Notes: generated from the sequence alone by a model not told the origin. Positions 11,341 through 23,221 are shown, counted from the stretch's first letter. The stretch: 64,000 nucleotides of DNA from Helianthus annuus (GCF_002127325.2 NC_035443.2:124534703-124598702), one strand, 5' to 3'. Numbers and translations are program-made.

Positions 11341-12420
11341 CTCATTCCGTGTGTAGCCTCCATAATGTGAGGGATGGCAAAGGTCTAAAATCAGCATAGT
11401 GTATTATAGGAACCATCGAAATGGTTCGTCCGACGTTGTAGAGGTGAATGTAGCAAACGGTGCGACCTGTGAGGTTGGGGAAACTGCTGCTGTAGCAAAA
11501 AGATCGTTGTGCGGGTGCTGACCTAGAGTTCCTTCCCGGGTTGCGGGTATGTCTTGAAAGAAAGCAATAGGCAAACTGGTGTGATGGACGTCGGACACCA
11601 CGGGAGGAAAGGAGTAACATCAGCGGGTGCGGGTGCAGTGGCAATTGTCCCGAAAGGAAGATCAACAGGTGCAGGTACGGGTTCAGGTACAAGGGGCACA
11701 ATGTCTGTTAAACCAAAAGGAATAGGGTCATGACTAAGCAAGGGCGTAGGATCAGTAAGTGCAACATCAAGCTGGCCCACAAGGAGCTGGGGCTGCCTCA
11801 GGGGCAGGTTCTGGGTCGTGTGAGGGTATGTGATCTTGAGTAGGTGCTAGTGCAGTCGTCAAAGCAGCGTCGTTGTCCGTGTCTGTAGCAATAAGCGGTA
11901 ACATGCCTGTCCGTAAAGCCGTAAATGTCGTAGACTCAAAGGGGTCTGAAATCGAGTGTATACTAGAATCAGAGGATAGCTTGATAATAGGGATCTCAAA
12001 ACGTAAAATTAGTAACAACGTTCTCATCTAACTTTCCATCATCCTGGGTGTCAACGGAAGGATCATCAACAAGCAAATTAATGTCGTCATTAAACAATTT
12101 GTCAAGAGGCAAATCCTCGGGGGAAATAACCACTAAAGGTACGGCGTCGAGGATCGGAGTCAGGAGGTGCTCTCCACCGAAATGTCCAAATGGTAAGGTG
12201 GTTGTGGATCAAAACAAGAATGACAGGAAGATTCTCTTCGAGGAAGTCATCAGCAAGGGTAATTCGCCAAAGTCTGGTAGCGCGGACGGTTGGAAGTCGT
12301 CCTCGTCCTTGGTCAGCATGTCAGTGTTACTCTCAGTGTCTGACGTAAATATCTCCGGCGCAGGTACAGTCTCATCATCTGTGGCGGTGGCCGTAGGGTT
12401 GTCATCACCTGACAATTCGT
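11340..12420 (-). pseudogene. Acidic, Pro/Ala-rich upstream ORF remnant in element D leader
   Basis: Minus-strand frames carry one low-complexity protein in pieces: SGDDNPTATATDDETVPAPE (12415 onward), then EIPIIKLSSDSSIHSISDP, then SHDPEPAPEAAPAP, then DIPATREGTLGQHPHNDLF. Each piece ends at a frameshift or stop. The segment lies between PBS and gag on the same strand. Related Ty3 elements often carry an acidic, proline-rich N-terminal extension or pre-Gag ORF, and this is probably one. I assign no domain or function. Confidence 0.5.
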
Positions 12421-12574
12421 TCCCTGAGGAAGGTCACGTGTGTGCCGGTACGTAATAGTCGTAGCATGCATATTCACAGTAATCTTTAACACTTTGTGTA
12501 TTGCAAATAAAGACAATTCATAATGTAATCATGTATCCACATATTCGTCCTAGTCATCCCAAACTATCCCACCG

Positions 12575-12870
12575 AGCCTCTCAGACGGAGCTCCCTAGTC
12601 TCTTAGACTAACTCCCTGGTCTCTGAGACCAAATCTCCCCCGTCTCTAAGACTAACCCCCTGGTCTCTAAGACCAAATCTCCCCAGTCTCTAAGACTAAA
12701 TCCCTGGTCTCTAAGACCAACTAATTATCCCTAGTCTCTAAGACTAAATCCCTGGTCTCTAAGACCAACTAATTCTCCCCGGTCTCTAAGACAAAATCCC
12801 TAGTCTTTAAGACCAACTAATTCTCCCCAGTCTCTAAGACTGATCCTCTCTCAGTCTCTAAGACTGAATT
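12575..12870. repeat. Array of ~12 short hairpins, GGTCTCTAAGACC / AGTCTCTAAGACT
   Basis: Twelve units 20-27 bp apart (about 12597, 12615, 12638, 12661, 12686, 12707, 12732, 12753, 12780, 12803, 12829, 12854). Most are a 5-6 bp stem with a CTA loop. G-C type (GGTCT/AGACC) and A-T type (AGTCT/AGACT) units largely alternate, so outer pairs change together. The array sits in the element D leader, 180-470 bp inside the PBS. Confidence 0.85.
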
Positions 12871-13045
12871 ATAAACATAAATTTTGAAATGTGCTTTGTG
12901 TCTTTTGTTTGTAAAAAAATGTTTGTCTCCTGGATCTGGGCTTTTCGTGTATGCAATGAAAACATGTTTGTAAAAAGCGGTTTTGTGAGAGCCCTATTGA
13001 TTGTAGTCTAGACTCGAGAACGAATCCTAGTTCGCTACGATCGAA

Positions 13046-13057
13046 GCTCTGATACCA
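13046..13057 (-). other. Element D primer binding site (tRNA-iMet)
   Basis: GCTCTGATACCA on the plus strand, three bases from the LTR terminus at 13061; complement of the initiator-Met tRNA 3' end. Confidence 0.92.
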
Positions 13058-13416
13058 AACTGTCACACCCTGACTTTTGCGGAAGCGTGATTATGGTGTG
13101 ACTTTCTTGTTATCATTGCATTCAACCATATCAAACAACTATATGAAGAAGACCAAAGATTTGTCATCCATAAAATGAGTTCAAAACATAACAACATTTT
13201 CTAAAACGTAGACTTCAAATTCAAGTTTTACAAACCATATGAACTGTGTAAAAGTTCGCTAAGGACCCGTCAAAAGATATTAGTTGTAATCAAAGTTTGG
13301 AAGACGTGTCTCGTCCAGGAATAAGACAGACTGACCAAACCCAAAGACCATGGATGACATCTTTATGCTTAACATGACTTGAAACTCCAACGCCCGCCAG
13401 ATCCATACTTAATTTC

Positions 13417-13904
13417 CTGAAATACATGTAGTTTGAAAAACATCAACAAAAGTTGAGCGAGTTCATGTGTGTGTGTATGAATAAGCCTTTAAAGTATGTC
13501 TGTATAAATGTATGTCCCTGGTATATAGCAATAAGGAAAAAAAACAGATCAATTAATGTGTAGCTAATACATTAATAAGCGACATGGCCTAGGAAGCACT
13601 CAAACCTTTATGCGTATTTCGTATCGGCCCCTCCGGCGGAACGACATAGTCACCACATGCAGCCAACTCGCCGGCCCATGGGTGGGGCTCGCAACATCCA
13701 ATAGATCTATCACTCATGCCCCTTGGTCCTTATACAAGGATTAATGGTCTTAAGACAATAGCCTACCCATTCACGTGATCAAGCAGTATATTCCTTAGCT
13801 AATCATACCATGTATAAAACGTGTGTAATCAGTATGTAACATGTATTTCACCCCCGAAGTTGTAAAACTGAAACAGTTAAAAGAAAAGGGGGACATGAAC
13901 TCAC
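13417..13904 (-). other. Predicted LTR/leader intron, element D
   Basis: Minus strand AAAATT|GTGAGTTC ... ATGTATTTCAG|GAAATT, 488 bp, in the same place relative to the LTR end as in elements A, C, F and the solo LTR. Prediction from sequence only. Confidence 0.45.
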
Positions 13905-15470
13905 AATTTTGCGTTCTTCAAATCCGTCTGTAACTCAAAGTGTCCTCTGGTGTACACGGACTACCTACAATGTACTATGGTCTTATTAGACGAGCGGGTC
14001 GTGCCTTGACTTAGTATTAATTAGTGGCTTTGAGTTACGTTTCCAAGTGTCTTCATCATTATTCCAAGTTATATAATTAGTTGTTAAAATAATAAATATT
14101 TGAACTTGAATTTTTGGAATAATTTGTTTAGCAATATTTTTGTACTACTACTTCTCATGTATTTGAATGTGTATTTCCTTCCCAATGATGGGGGTATCTC
14201 ATGTATGTGTATTCGTATTTTTGTATGTGTGTCTTTAGCCATGCATTGGCGTCGTATTCCAGTGTATTATTCCAATTAAAAATATACCAATATATTCCCA
14301 ATATATATTTCCAAAACAATATATTTTCAAGTCTCACTCGGAAAATATTTATAACTTATTTGTCAAAAATAATGTATTCCCAGAAAATATATATTTTTCC
14401 CAAAGTCATATATTTTCTAAATATACTTAGGAAAATATATTTTTAACTCCCCAAAAATAATATATTTTCTCTTTTGTCAAAAATATGATATACTTGGTAA
14501 TATGTACGAAAATCATATTTTCACTCCTTTCGTTTCCAAAATAATACTTGCCAAAGATATACTTATAAGAGTATTTTCCGGAATATTTCATAAGTTACGT
14601 TCTATCGATCGGCTTTACAATATTAAGTGTGTAACTTATATTTCATTCCTTGTGATTTTTGGTATTATTTTGGAGTTGTAAATTTCGTGGTATTTGTTAA
14701 GTTATATTATTTTACCCTAAAATAATATAACTATTCCATATAGTAAACAAATATTCACACAAGTGTCTTAATATAAAATATATATTCTAAATATATATTT
14801 GTCCATTTTTATTTACAAAAACCAACCTCCAATACTTTGTATTTTTGTAAAAAACCTATGGCAAAATTTAATTTGAAAAACAAAGTTAAAAACACACTTG
14901 TAAACACTTGTTAGAAATATTTTCTAAGTGTTGGAATTTTTAGAAAATGTCGCCATAGTTTCCTTTGTAAATGGAGGTGTCCATGCTATTTAGCATATCA
15001 TAACTTGATCCTTTGTAAAATTATACTCACCAAGTGTAAAAACAATACACTTTACATAATAACATGAACTTGATCCTTCGTAAAAATGCGTAGTAACTTG
15101 GTAAAGTGTTTAGTAGGTTTAGTTATCCTTTAAAATGTATTTATTTCTTTAAAAACTTCATTTTTAAAGAGGTTGGGTCTTTACAACATCCAAACACATT
15201 TTCTAAAAATGCTTCTTTATGTAATATTTTTGTTACACAAGTGTTTCTACACTTGTTTAACCCTTAAAAATAGTATTTGTTTATGTAAGAACCAAGATCT
15301 ACTAAAACTCATATTTCAAGCTTGGTTCTTTTGGAAAACCACCCATAAATTTTAGATCTATATGATTATTAACCCACTTTGATTATTATTTTTAAAGAAA
15401 ACAATATATCTTTTCAAGTTCATGTCTTTCATGAGGATGATTTATAAATCTCTAACATTTTCACCCTCTC

Positions 15471-15510
15471 ATCTTGCTAGATTATGTTTTTAATCATGAT
15501 CTAGCAAGAT
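15471..15510. repeat. 12-bp perfect inverted repeat in element D LTR
   Basis: ATCTTGCTAGAT at 15471-15482 pairs perfectly with ATCTAGCAAGAT at 15499-15510 around a 16-nt loop. It lies in the LTR upstream half. The window's first bases are the right arm of the same structure in the other LTR copy. Confidence 0.8.
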
Positions 15511-15720
15511 CATATAATGATCTACATCATTTACACAAACAACCATTCATCAAATACCACAACAACATTAAACAACATGATTCCTTTAAGTTTTCTTATA
15601 GTTTCAAGCATATGTTCATGTTTCATGATTATGTTCTTTAGTGTTCTTCATAATAATCAACATGAATCTTCTTTTAACCACTAGTATAAGATGAACAATG
15701 GAGTATATGAAGTTCTTACC

Positions 15721-15725
15721 ACTAG
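15721..15725. other. Target-site duplication of element C (left)
   Basis: ACTAG here and at 24556-24560 flank TG...CA termini exactly. The other D LTR copy has the uninterrupted CACTAGCTCAAGG near 219-229. Confidence 0.93.
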
Positions 15726-16035
15726 TGTAACAACTCTCACCAAAACCGTTATTTATTATTTTAATTGTCCAATAGGAAACCCTAATTAAGACCCCCAAGT
15801 GATCCTGCATAAACCCTAAAATTTTCAGAATAATCGGAATCAGGATCAGGGCCCCTAAAATTTAGAGGGGGTAAACCCTAGTTGGTATTATCTCGACAGT
15901 TTGCTGTAGGAAATGAATTAAGTCGAAACGTCAACTCACCAAGGCTACAAATGAATGTGGCAACCCTATGCTGGAAGGGGTCCCCTCACGCCACTCGACA
16001 GGCCCTCGCGCCACGCGAGGGAGACCACTTGCCAG

Positions 16036-16043
16036 TATAAATA
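16036..16043 (+). promoter_or_regulatory. TATA box of element C 5' LTR
   Basis: TATAAATA in CCAGTATAAATAGGGG, conserved in the 3' LTR at 23532-23539. The best core promoter candidate in the LTR. Confidence 0.75.
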
Positions 16044-16439
16044 GGGGAGGTTGGCACTTGAGTTTTGGCGTTGGTTCGACGTTAAAATTCGCTTTAGACA
16101 CTGAGATATCGTTCAATTACTACAAAACACACACGAACACGGAACGCTGCCACGACAAACAGGGTAATAACTCGATCGCTGCTACGATTCAATATCCGAT
16201 CGATTGAAACTATCCAATGGATGTTTAAGTGCTGCCCGCATTAGGGTTATACTTTGTCATTCGTCGTGAATTCGATGGATGTTTAGTATGGCACTTTGTC
16301 ATTCGTTGTGAGGGTTGTATCTCGTGAGTTATCGTAAATGCTATATTAGTTACTGACCTAGTTTTCGTGTGCATTGTTATTTGAATTAGGTTAACAAGGC
16401 TAATCAGTAGACTAAACTCTGCCCGCTTGAATGTACAAT

Positions 16440-16780
16440 GTAAGTCATTCTCTTTTTACCAAAGTGCTTTACAAAACTCTAAATGTTTTACAGTTATAAT
16501 TACAGGGATTAAGTTTTTATAATCTTCAATTACTGCCGGTATGTGGGGTTTTATATACATTACTTGATACCCGTCACCATTGGACAACAGGTTAGCCAAT
16601 GGGTGATCTGACCATAGTCACAGATACAATCTAGTCACAAATACCGATTTGGGGTAATTGGTTGATAGAAGCGTTTTAATCTCTCTTAATACTGTGGATT
16701 ATAACAATGTGTCGTTTTGTGCAACTTGAATGACTCGCCAGTATTTCTTGCTGATAAAACCTTTTTAATACATGTTTCAG
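16440..16780 (+). other. Predicted LTR/leader intron, element C
   Basis: Donor GTAAGT at 16440, acceptor ACATGTTTCAG ending 16780; 341 bp. In the 3' LTR the donor has become GCGAGT, while the acceptor is kept. Confidence 0.45.
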
Positions 16781-17067
16781 GTGATCTGCTGTGAATTAAG
16801 GAAAAGTGCTGTGGAGCACTAGCAAGCTTGAAGTAGTGGCTTAATAAAATGAATAAACATGTTTTGTACAACAGGGGTTTCTCGATGAAATTCCCTTATT
16901 GTAAATTACGGGTTGTATCCCGAATTGTGAAATAAAATAATCGGGCATTTCAAGTTTTTAAAAGATCCTGTTAAAATTTCCGCTGCCATAATACACAATA
17001 CCACGGATTTCTGTCCCGCGGCTCCTAGACCGGGTCAAACCGGTTCGGGGGCCGTGACAGAAAAAGG

Positions 17068-17079
17068 TGGTATCAGAGC
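17068..17079 (+). other. Element C primer binding site (tRNA-iMet)
   Basis: TGGTATCAGAGC eight bases inside the LTR end. Confidence 0.93.
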
Positions 17080-17180
17080 CTCCGGTTTAAGCCGATTAAG
17101 TATTTAGAAATACTTAATTTATCTGATTCCTATTCTGTGATTTTGTGAAATATTATTTTACAAAAGTTTAACTTAGGATT

Positions 17181-17881
17181 GTGTGCGTCTTCGTGTGTGC
17201 TAACAGCATGAACGAATTATCAGAAGCCCTTCAAAATTTCTCTATCCATAGCACAGATATGGATACCACTGGTACTACTACTGGATACCAGGCGGATATG
17301 GAGGAGCCTATGGTGTTCAAAGCCCAACCACAGGAGAAACCAAAAGTAGTGAAAAAGAGGCATAGGTGGGTAGGTTGGAGGCGTGTACGCAGGAAAAAGC
17401 CAGCAACACAGAAAACTATGAAAAAGGATGACCCAAAAGATAAGGGAAAAGGGATAGAGACTGGGAGAGTTCCAGGCAAAACCAGGAAATACTATCTTGG
17501 GAAGAAGAGTTGGACCGTAAATTGGCACTTGGCGACATCATCGGACCTGCCGATGAAACTCTCTTTAATTACTCAGCTGAAGCCCTACTTCCTGTTAACC
17601 TAGAACCTGCCATTCCCGATCCCATTGTTCACCCTAGACCTCTACCAGGAGCACTAGAGGAATGGTGGACTACCGACTGGCAATTTCAGAACCTTATGAA
17701 TAGCCCTAACACCTTTTTCCCTCAATTCGACCCGGAACCTGTACCGAACCCACCAATGAGCAACGAAAACTTAGCTGAACTCCGCCGCTATGGCAAGGAG
17801 CTGGTGGATGCCGGAAATAGAATTAGGGAGGTAGGAGAGCAGATCTCCTGGAAGTACGATGAGAGGGAACGTCGTTTCTGA
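17181..17881 (+). pseudogene. Element C pre-Gag ORF, one frameshift
   Basis: Reads from MNELSEALQNFS (ATG at 17208) through a basic patch (KKRHRWVGWRRVRRKK). About 17500 a one-base loss moves the frame, and it continues as LDRKLALGDIIGPADETLF, through a proline-rich centre, to KYDERERRF with a stop at 17879-17881. Together about 225 residues. It has no cysteines arranged as a knuckle and no Gag core. It precedes gag by ~800 bp and may be a separate ORF or an upstream exon. I know of similar pre-Gag ORFs in Asteraceae Ty3 elements only by resemblance. Function unknown. Confidence 0.6.
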
Positions 17882-18123
17882 ATTGTCAGCTAACAGGGAT
17901 AGTAGTGGGTTGTGTGGTTGTACCTGTATAATAATAATAATAGTAAAAATAGAAATCTTGTAAAATAGCTTAAAAATAAAACGTTGTAAAATACTAAGTG
18001 TCTACGGATGCATAATATAATATATATATAAAATTGAATAGTCGCAAGGTCGACAATTTTGGCTATACGTGTTAGTTTGATTATGTGTGTTTTTGTGTTA
18101 TTTGACTATTTATTAATTTACAG
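17882..18123 (+). other. Spacer between element C pre-Gag and small ORF, possible intron
   Basis: AT-rich (TAATAATAATAATAGT, ATATATATA). It ends in a good acceptor, TTATTAATTTACAG, directly before AATGGG. No ORF of its own. Confidence 0.45.
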
Positions 18124-18124
18124 A

Positions 18125-18415
18125 ATGGGTAAGCAAAAGCTTTCGGACATTTATCGTCAACTAGATAGTACCCAAAAGGATAAAGGAACCTCATCTCAAT
18201 CAAATTCCTCAAGATATTCAGTAAATACTAATGAAGGAATATTTATTCGTAAGGCACAGTATGAGAACCCACTTACTACCAAGAAAAGAAATTGGATTAT
18301 TAGAAAAAGCCACGAGAAAATAGGGACGTCCAATTCAAAAGAAGTGATAGTTAATAAGGAGACTCCGGAAATAGGCAAAAACCCGCCGTGGGAAGATGAA
18401 TTAGATGAAAAATGA
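18125..18415 (+). CDS. Small basic ORF in element C leader
   Basis: 96 codons from MGKQKLSDIYRQLDS to EDELDEK. Hydrophilic, lysine- and serine-rich, no cysteines, no transmembrane segment. The ATG directly follows a splice-acceptor-like TTTACAG. It stands between the pre-Gag ORF and gag in a leader that otherwise looks noncoding. It could be a middle exon of a spliced Gag precursor or a chance frame. I do not recognise the protein. Confidence 0.4.
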   Translation: MGKQKLSDIYRQLDSTQKDKGTSSQSNSSRYSVNTNEGIFIRKAQYENPLTTKKRNWIIRKSHEKIGTSNSKEVIVNKETPEIGKNPPWEDELDEK

Positions 18416-18691
18416 GCAGATCTCTATATGCTAGCCACTACAGCAGTGAATCTTGATCCTTAATTAAGATAAACTGCCAAACCTAGACCAACCCTGGAAG
18501 ATAAACAAATAAATAAGAGGCAATAAAATAAATGCAGAGCATAATCATCATAGCCAAATTAGATAACAGTATTTCAGTTATAAGTTGTAATAGATATATA
18601 AGGTTGTTGTGTTTGCTATTTTAAATAAAGTTTGGTTGTACAGTTATACCAGAATGTTGTACTAAATAATAGTTTGTGATTGATGCACATT
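18416..18691 (+). other. Spacer before element C gag, possible intron
   Basis: AT-rich, no ORF. It ends TTGATGCACATTCAG directly before the gag ATG (18692), again an acceptor-like sequence touching the start codon. Confidence 0.45.
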
Positions 18692-19799
18692 CAGATGGAA
18701 CACGCGGTTAATGAACCAGTTAATGAAGTTAATCAATCGGAACATAATAACGAGGATCACTTCCTAAACCGGCAAGACATCGAAAACATCGTCGCTCAAG
18801 GAATAGTTAATGCTATTCCAGCAATCGTCGTTGCGGTTAAAAGTCCTGTTGAGCCATTGCAAGCTCACCCCAGTAAACGCACGCACGACGATAATTCTAG
18901 TAATAGTATTAATGGAGGCGGTAATAATGATAATGGGATTCAAGCCCCGGTACTTAAGAAAATGAAAGCTGCAACACCTGGTTGCACTTATAAAGAATTT
19001 CTTGCCTGTAAACCTGTTGAGTTCGTAGGCAATGAAGGGGCGACTGCGGCACTGCGTTGGTTGGAGAAAACCGAGGCAGTAATCAAAATAAGTAAAAGTA
19101 CCGAGGAGGATAAAGTGATGTATGCTTCTCACCTTTTCAAGGAAGAAGCATTAGAATGGTGGAATACGGTATTACAAGCCAAGGGCAGTGACATGGCCTA
19201 CGCCATGAGTTGGGAGGAATTTAAGCGTATGGTGGAAAGAAAATTCTACCCTGAATATGAAAAAGAACAGATGGCGAATAAATTTCGAGCCACCGGATGG
19301 TGGATTTTAACTGTCGAGGGTATACTGCTAAATTCTTCGAGTATGCTCGAATTGTACCTACTCTGGCTTCACTAGAACCGGTACTTATCTCTCGCTACAT
19401 TTGGGTTTAATTAGAGAGATCCGTGATATTGTCAAAGTTGCGAGACCCCGCACGATCGATGATGCAGTAGAGTTAGCTAATACTCTGACTGATGGACTAG
19501 TGCGTACGCGGGAGGAAAATAGGAAGAAGGAATTGGCTCAGAAAATTTCCCAACGATTTCGTGTGGGTAATAATAGTAATTTCAAGAAAAGAGGAACTGG
19601 GCAATCTTCCGTTCTGCCACTTTGCAGGAACTGTAAGAAGAAGCATTTTGGAAGGTGTAACGAAACCTTCAACTTTTGCATGTTGTAGGACATCGTGAAG
19701 AAAATTGCAGGAAGAAAACAAAAGTCTGCTTCAACTATGGAGAAGCTGGGCATTTCAGACCAGAATGCCCTAAATTGGTTAAACTAGCAGACAACAAGG
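18692..19799 (+). pseudogene. Element C Gag, two frameshifts
   Basis: ATG at 18692 (MEHAVNEPVNEVNQSE). After a polar N-terminus with a lysine patch (VLKKMKAATPG), the Ty3 Gag core starts at CTYKEFLACKPVEF and runs through EEALEWWNTVL and AYAMSWEEFKRMVE. A frameshift near 19292 moves it into FEYARIVPTLAS, YIWGLIREIRDIV and the ELANTLTDG segment. A second near 19680 returns it to the frame of pol. Three knuckle-like units follow: CRNCKKKHFGRC, GHREENC, and [14 protein letters not shown], the last with Tyr in place of its second Cys. It would form the particle and bind RNA. Not translatable whole. Confidence 0.88.
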
Positions 19800-22700
19800 C
19801 TAAACCTGTAGAAGGAACTACCAAGAAGAACGCAAGAGCCTTTCAATTGACCACGCAGGAAGCTGAACTGATTCCTGACGTGATAGCGGGTACATTCTTA
19901 GTTCACAACGTGTATGCCAAAGTATTATTTGACTCTGGTGCGAACCAAAGTTTTATAAATACTTCGTTCTGCCAAGCTCTTAAGCTACCTTTAACCAAAA
20001 GTAGGCAAGTTTTTACAGTAGAAACGGCAGACGGAAATTCCGTTAACATAGATACGGTTTTGAAGAAAGCAAACATAGAACTTTCAGGTCATAAATTTTC
20101 TGCAAACCTGCTACCTATGAATTTAGGCGGATTCGATGTTATGTTAGGAATGGATTGGTTAGTAGCCAACCATGCTCGAATCCTTTGTGATAAGAACTCT
20201 ATAGAAATTTGTGCGCCCACCGGAGAAGTAATTATGGTTGCAGGAGATAAGCCGCGAAAACCCATGAAGTTCATTTCAGTAATGAAAACTGCTAGTTATG
20301 AACGAAAGCAAGTAATAGTGCATATGATTTCGGTAATCATTAGCACTAAGGGTAAGGAACTTAAGGAAATTCCTGTAATCTCAGAATACCCTGATGTATT
20401 CCCAGAAGAATTCCCAGGATTACCACCAGATAGGGAGGTAGAATTTAGAATTCATTTACTTCCAGGAATTACACCTATAGCTAAATCACCCTATCGATTA
20501 GCACCTAATGAAATGTTAGAATTGAAAAAGCAATTAGATGAATTGCTCAGTAAGGGATTCATACAACCTAGTTCATCCCCTTGGGGAGCACCAGTGTTGT
20601 TTGTGAAAAAGAAAGACGGTACAATGAGAATGTGTATCGATTATAGGGAATTAAATAAGGTTACAATTAAGAATCGATATCCATTGCCTAGGATTGATGA
20701 TCTTTTCGATCAACTTCAGGGAGCTAGATATTTTTCTAAAATAGATTTGCGCTCCGGATACCATCAATTGAAGGTGCAAGAGGAAGACATACCTAAAACT
20801 GCTTTTAGAACTAGGTATGGTCACTACGAGTTTACAGTTATGCCTTTTGGACTAACAAATGCTCCAGCAGCATTTATGGACATGATGAATAGGATCTGTA
20901 AACCGTACTTGGATAAATTCGTAATTGTCTTTATCGACGATATACTTATTTATTCCAAAATTCAGGACGAACATTGTGAGCACTTGCATGCACTCTTAAC
21001 TTTGCTAAGAAAGGAAAAACTTTATGCCAAATTCTCGAAGTGTGAATTTTGGCTGCTGGAGGTGCAATTTTTAGGTCATATGGTGAATCACGAAGGTATT
21101 CACGTAGATCCCTCCAAGATAGAAGCAATCACTAAATGGAAGGTCCCACAATCAGCCATGGAAGTTCGAAGTTTTCTAGGATTAGCTGGATACTATAGAC
21201 GTTTTATTAAAGATTTTTCTAAGATAGCCGTGCCATTAACCAAGCTAACCTGTAAAGCCGTAAAATTTGTATGGGGACCCAGACAAGAAGAAGCCTTTAG
21301 GATTTTAAAGAAAAAGTTAACAAACGCCCAAATCTTAGCATTGCCAGAAGGAACATAAGATTTCGAAGTATACTGCGATGCTTCTAAGCTAGGATTAGGA
21401 TGTGTGCTAATGCAACGCAAAAAGGTAATTGCGTATGCCTCAAGACAATTGAAAAAGCACGAAGAAAACTATACGACTCATGACTTAGAATTAGGAGCGG
21501 TAATTTTTGCCCTTAAGATTTGGAGGCATTATCTATATGGAAGTAAGTTTACTGTCTATACAGATCATAAAAGCTTAAGGTACATATTTTGGCAAAAAGA
21601 ATTAAACATGAGACAAAGAAGATGGATGGAAATTCTAAGTCACTACGACTGTGATATTCAATATCACGAAGGAAAAGCAAATGTAGTTGCAGATGCCTTA
21701 AGTCGTAAGTATCATGAAAAGCAAAAGCGAGTTCGTGCTCTTAGGCTAAATCTACAGTTAGATTTAATGGAACAACTGAAGAATGTTCAAGCAACAGTAA
21801 TCAAGGATGATGCTGAAGGAATGAAAGGAAGAATAAAGGAATTGGAGCAAGGAACTGATGGAATTTGGAGATTCCACAAGAAGAGGATTTGGGTACCTAA
21901 ACAGGAATATTTAAGAAATAAAATTTTAGAGAAAGCCCATAAATCTAGGTATACCATGCACCCTGGAAATAATAAGATGTACCAAGATTTAAGAAATAAC
22001 TTTTGGTGGATAGGAATGAAAAAGGACATAGCTAGATATGTATCTAAGTGTCTTACTTGTTCACAAGTTAAGGCAGAACCTCAGAAACCTTCAAGGTTAC
22101 TTCAACAGTTAGAGATGCCTGTTTGGAAATGGGAACTAATAACTATGGATTTTGTTACTAAGTTACCCAAAACCAGAAAAGGTAATGACGCGATTTGGGT
22201 AATTGTGGATCGATTAACCAAATCAGCTCATTTTCTACCCATGAAGGAAACTTTCAGCATGTAGAGATTAGCCAAATTGTACGTAGACGAAGTAGTATCT
22301 TTACATGGAGTTCCACTCTCCATTGTATCAGATAGGGATAGTCGTTTTACTTCACATTTCTAGACAAGTTTCCAAGAAGCCATGGGTACACGATTAAATT
22401 TAAGTAGAGCTTATCATCCTCAAACAGACGGACAAAGTGAAAGGACAATTAAAACTTTAGAAGACATGCTCAGGGCATGTGTAATAGATTTTGGGGGAAA
22501 CTGGGATAATCATCTACCCTTAATTGAATTCTCCTATTACAATAGTTATCATGCAAGCATTGAAGCTGCCCCATTCAAAGCACTGTATGGACGAAAGTGT
22601 AGAACTCTAGTTTGTTGGGCAGAAATAGGAGAAAGTCAATTATCAGGTCCTAAGATTGTGCAAGAGACCACTGACAAGATAACTCAAATTAAAGAAAGAT

Positions 22701-23185
22701 TAAAAACGGCTTGAGATCGCCAGAAAAGTTATGCAGACAATCGACACAAGCCACTAGAATTCCAGGTCGGTGACAAAGTACTCTTGAAAGTTTCTCCCTG
22801 GAAAGGAATAGTTCGATTTGGTAAGAAGGGAAAGTTGAGTCCAAGACATGTAGGACCATTCCCAGTAATCCAGCAAATAGGCCCAGTTGCCTATCGCTTA
22901 CAATTACCAGAAGAATTAGCTGGAGTACACGATGTGTTTCATGTATCCAACCTCAAGAAATGTTAATCTGACGAATCCCTGGTAGTACCTCTTCAAGATG
23001 TAGAGGTAAATGAAAAGTTAAAATTTGTGGAAAAACCACTGTAGATTGAGGACAGAAAGGTCAAGTTTCTCAAACACAAACGACTAGTACTAGTCAAAGT
23101 CAAATGGGATTCAAAGAGAGGACCAGAATACACTTGGGAACTAGAATCAGAAATGAAGCGGAAATATCCTCACCTATTCAAGTAA
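19800..23185 (+). pseudogene. Element C Pol: protease, RT, RNase H, integrase, chromodomain-like end
   Basis: One reading frame continuous with the gag C-terminus. Aspartic protease [12 protein letters not shown] near 19922. RT from [14 protein letters not shown] through [10 protein letters not shown] and LRSGYHQL to the catalytic [10 protein letters not shown] near 20930. RNase [10 protein letters not shown] (21376) and DHKSLRYI. Integrase with an HHCC zinc region ([12 protein letters not shown] ... CLTC, 21935-22065) and the acidic triad region ([20 protein letters not shown]). The chromodomain-like tail KVKWDSKRGPEYTWE lies near 23095. In-frame stops at 21356, 22262, 22361, 22712, 22964 and 23042 each look like a single base change, and all keep the frame. 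Dead by point mutation, not deletion. Confidence 0.95.
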
Positions 23186-23208
23186 ATCTCGAGGACGAGA
23201 TTTTTATT

Positions 23209-23221
23209 AAGGTGGGGAGGA
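23209..23221 (+). other. Element C polypurine tract
   Basis: AAGGTGGGGAGGA directly before the 3' LTR, preceded by the CGAGGACGAGATTTTTATT stretch usual in this group. Confidence 0.9.

Larger units (their letters stand above)
13061..15725 (-). repeat. Element D 5' LTR, inner piece
   Basis: Starts TGTCACACCCTGAC and runs to the element C insertion. AT-rich at 14080-15470 with many AATATATTTTC-like runs. A predicted intron (donor GTGAGT at 13904, acceptor TTTCAG at 13417, minus strand) lies near its downstream end. No coding content. Confidence 0.88.
15726..17059 (+). repeat. Element C 5' LTR
   Basis: 1,334 bp, TGTAAC...GTGACA. TATAAATA at 16036-16043 is the core promoter. Predicted intron 16440-16780 (AAT|GTAAGT ... 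GTTTCAG|GTG). The same length as the 3' LTR at 23222-24555. Confidence 0.95.

Noticed and set aside
11340..12420. Host proline/alanine-rich gene in element D
   Set aside because: It lies between PBS and gag on the element's strand, and the frames are broken like the rest of D.
12575..12870. CRISPR-like array
   Set aside because: Regular short repeats, but spacers are not unique, units are self-complementary and vary, and the host is a plant retrotransposon leader.
14080..15470. AT-rich replication origin or matrix attachment region
   Set aside because: Only base composition supports it; the stretch is ordinary LTR sequence of D.
19292..19680. Programmed frameshifts in element C gag
   Set aside because: Two shifts plus six scattered stops fit decay; no slippery heptamer with a following stem was seen.
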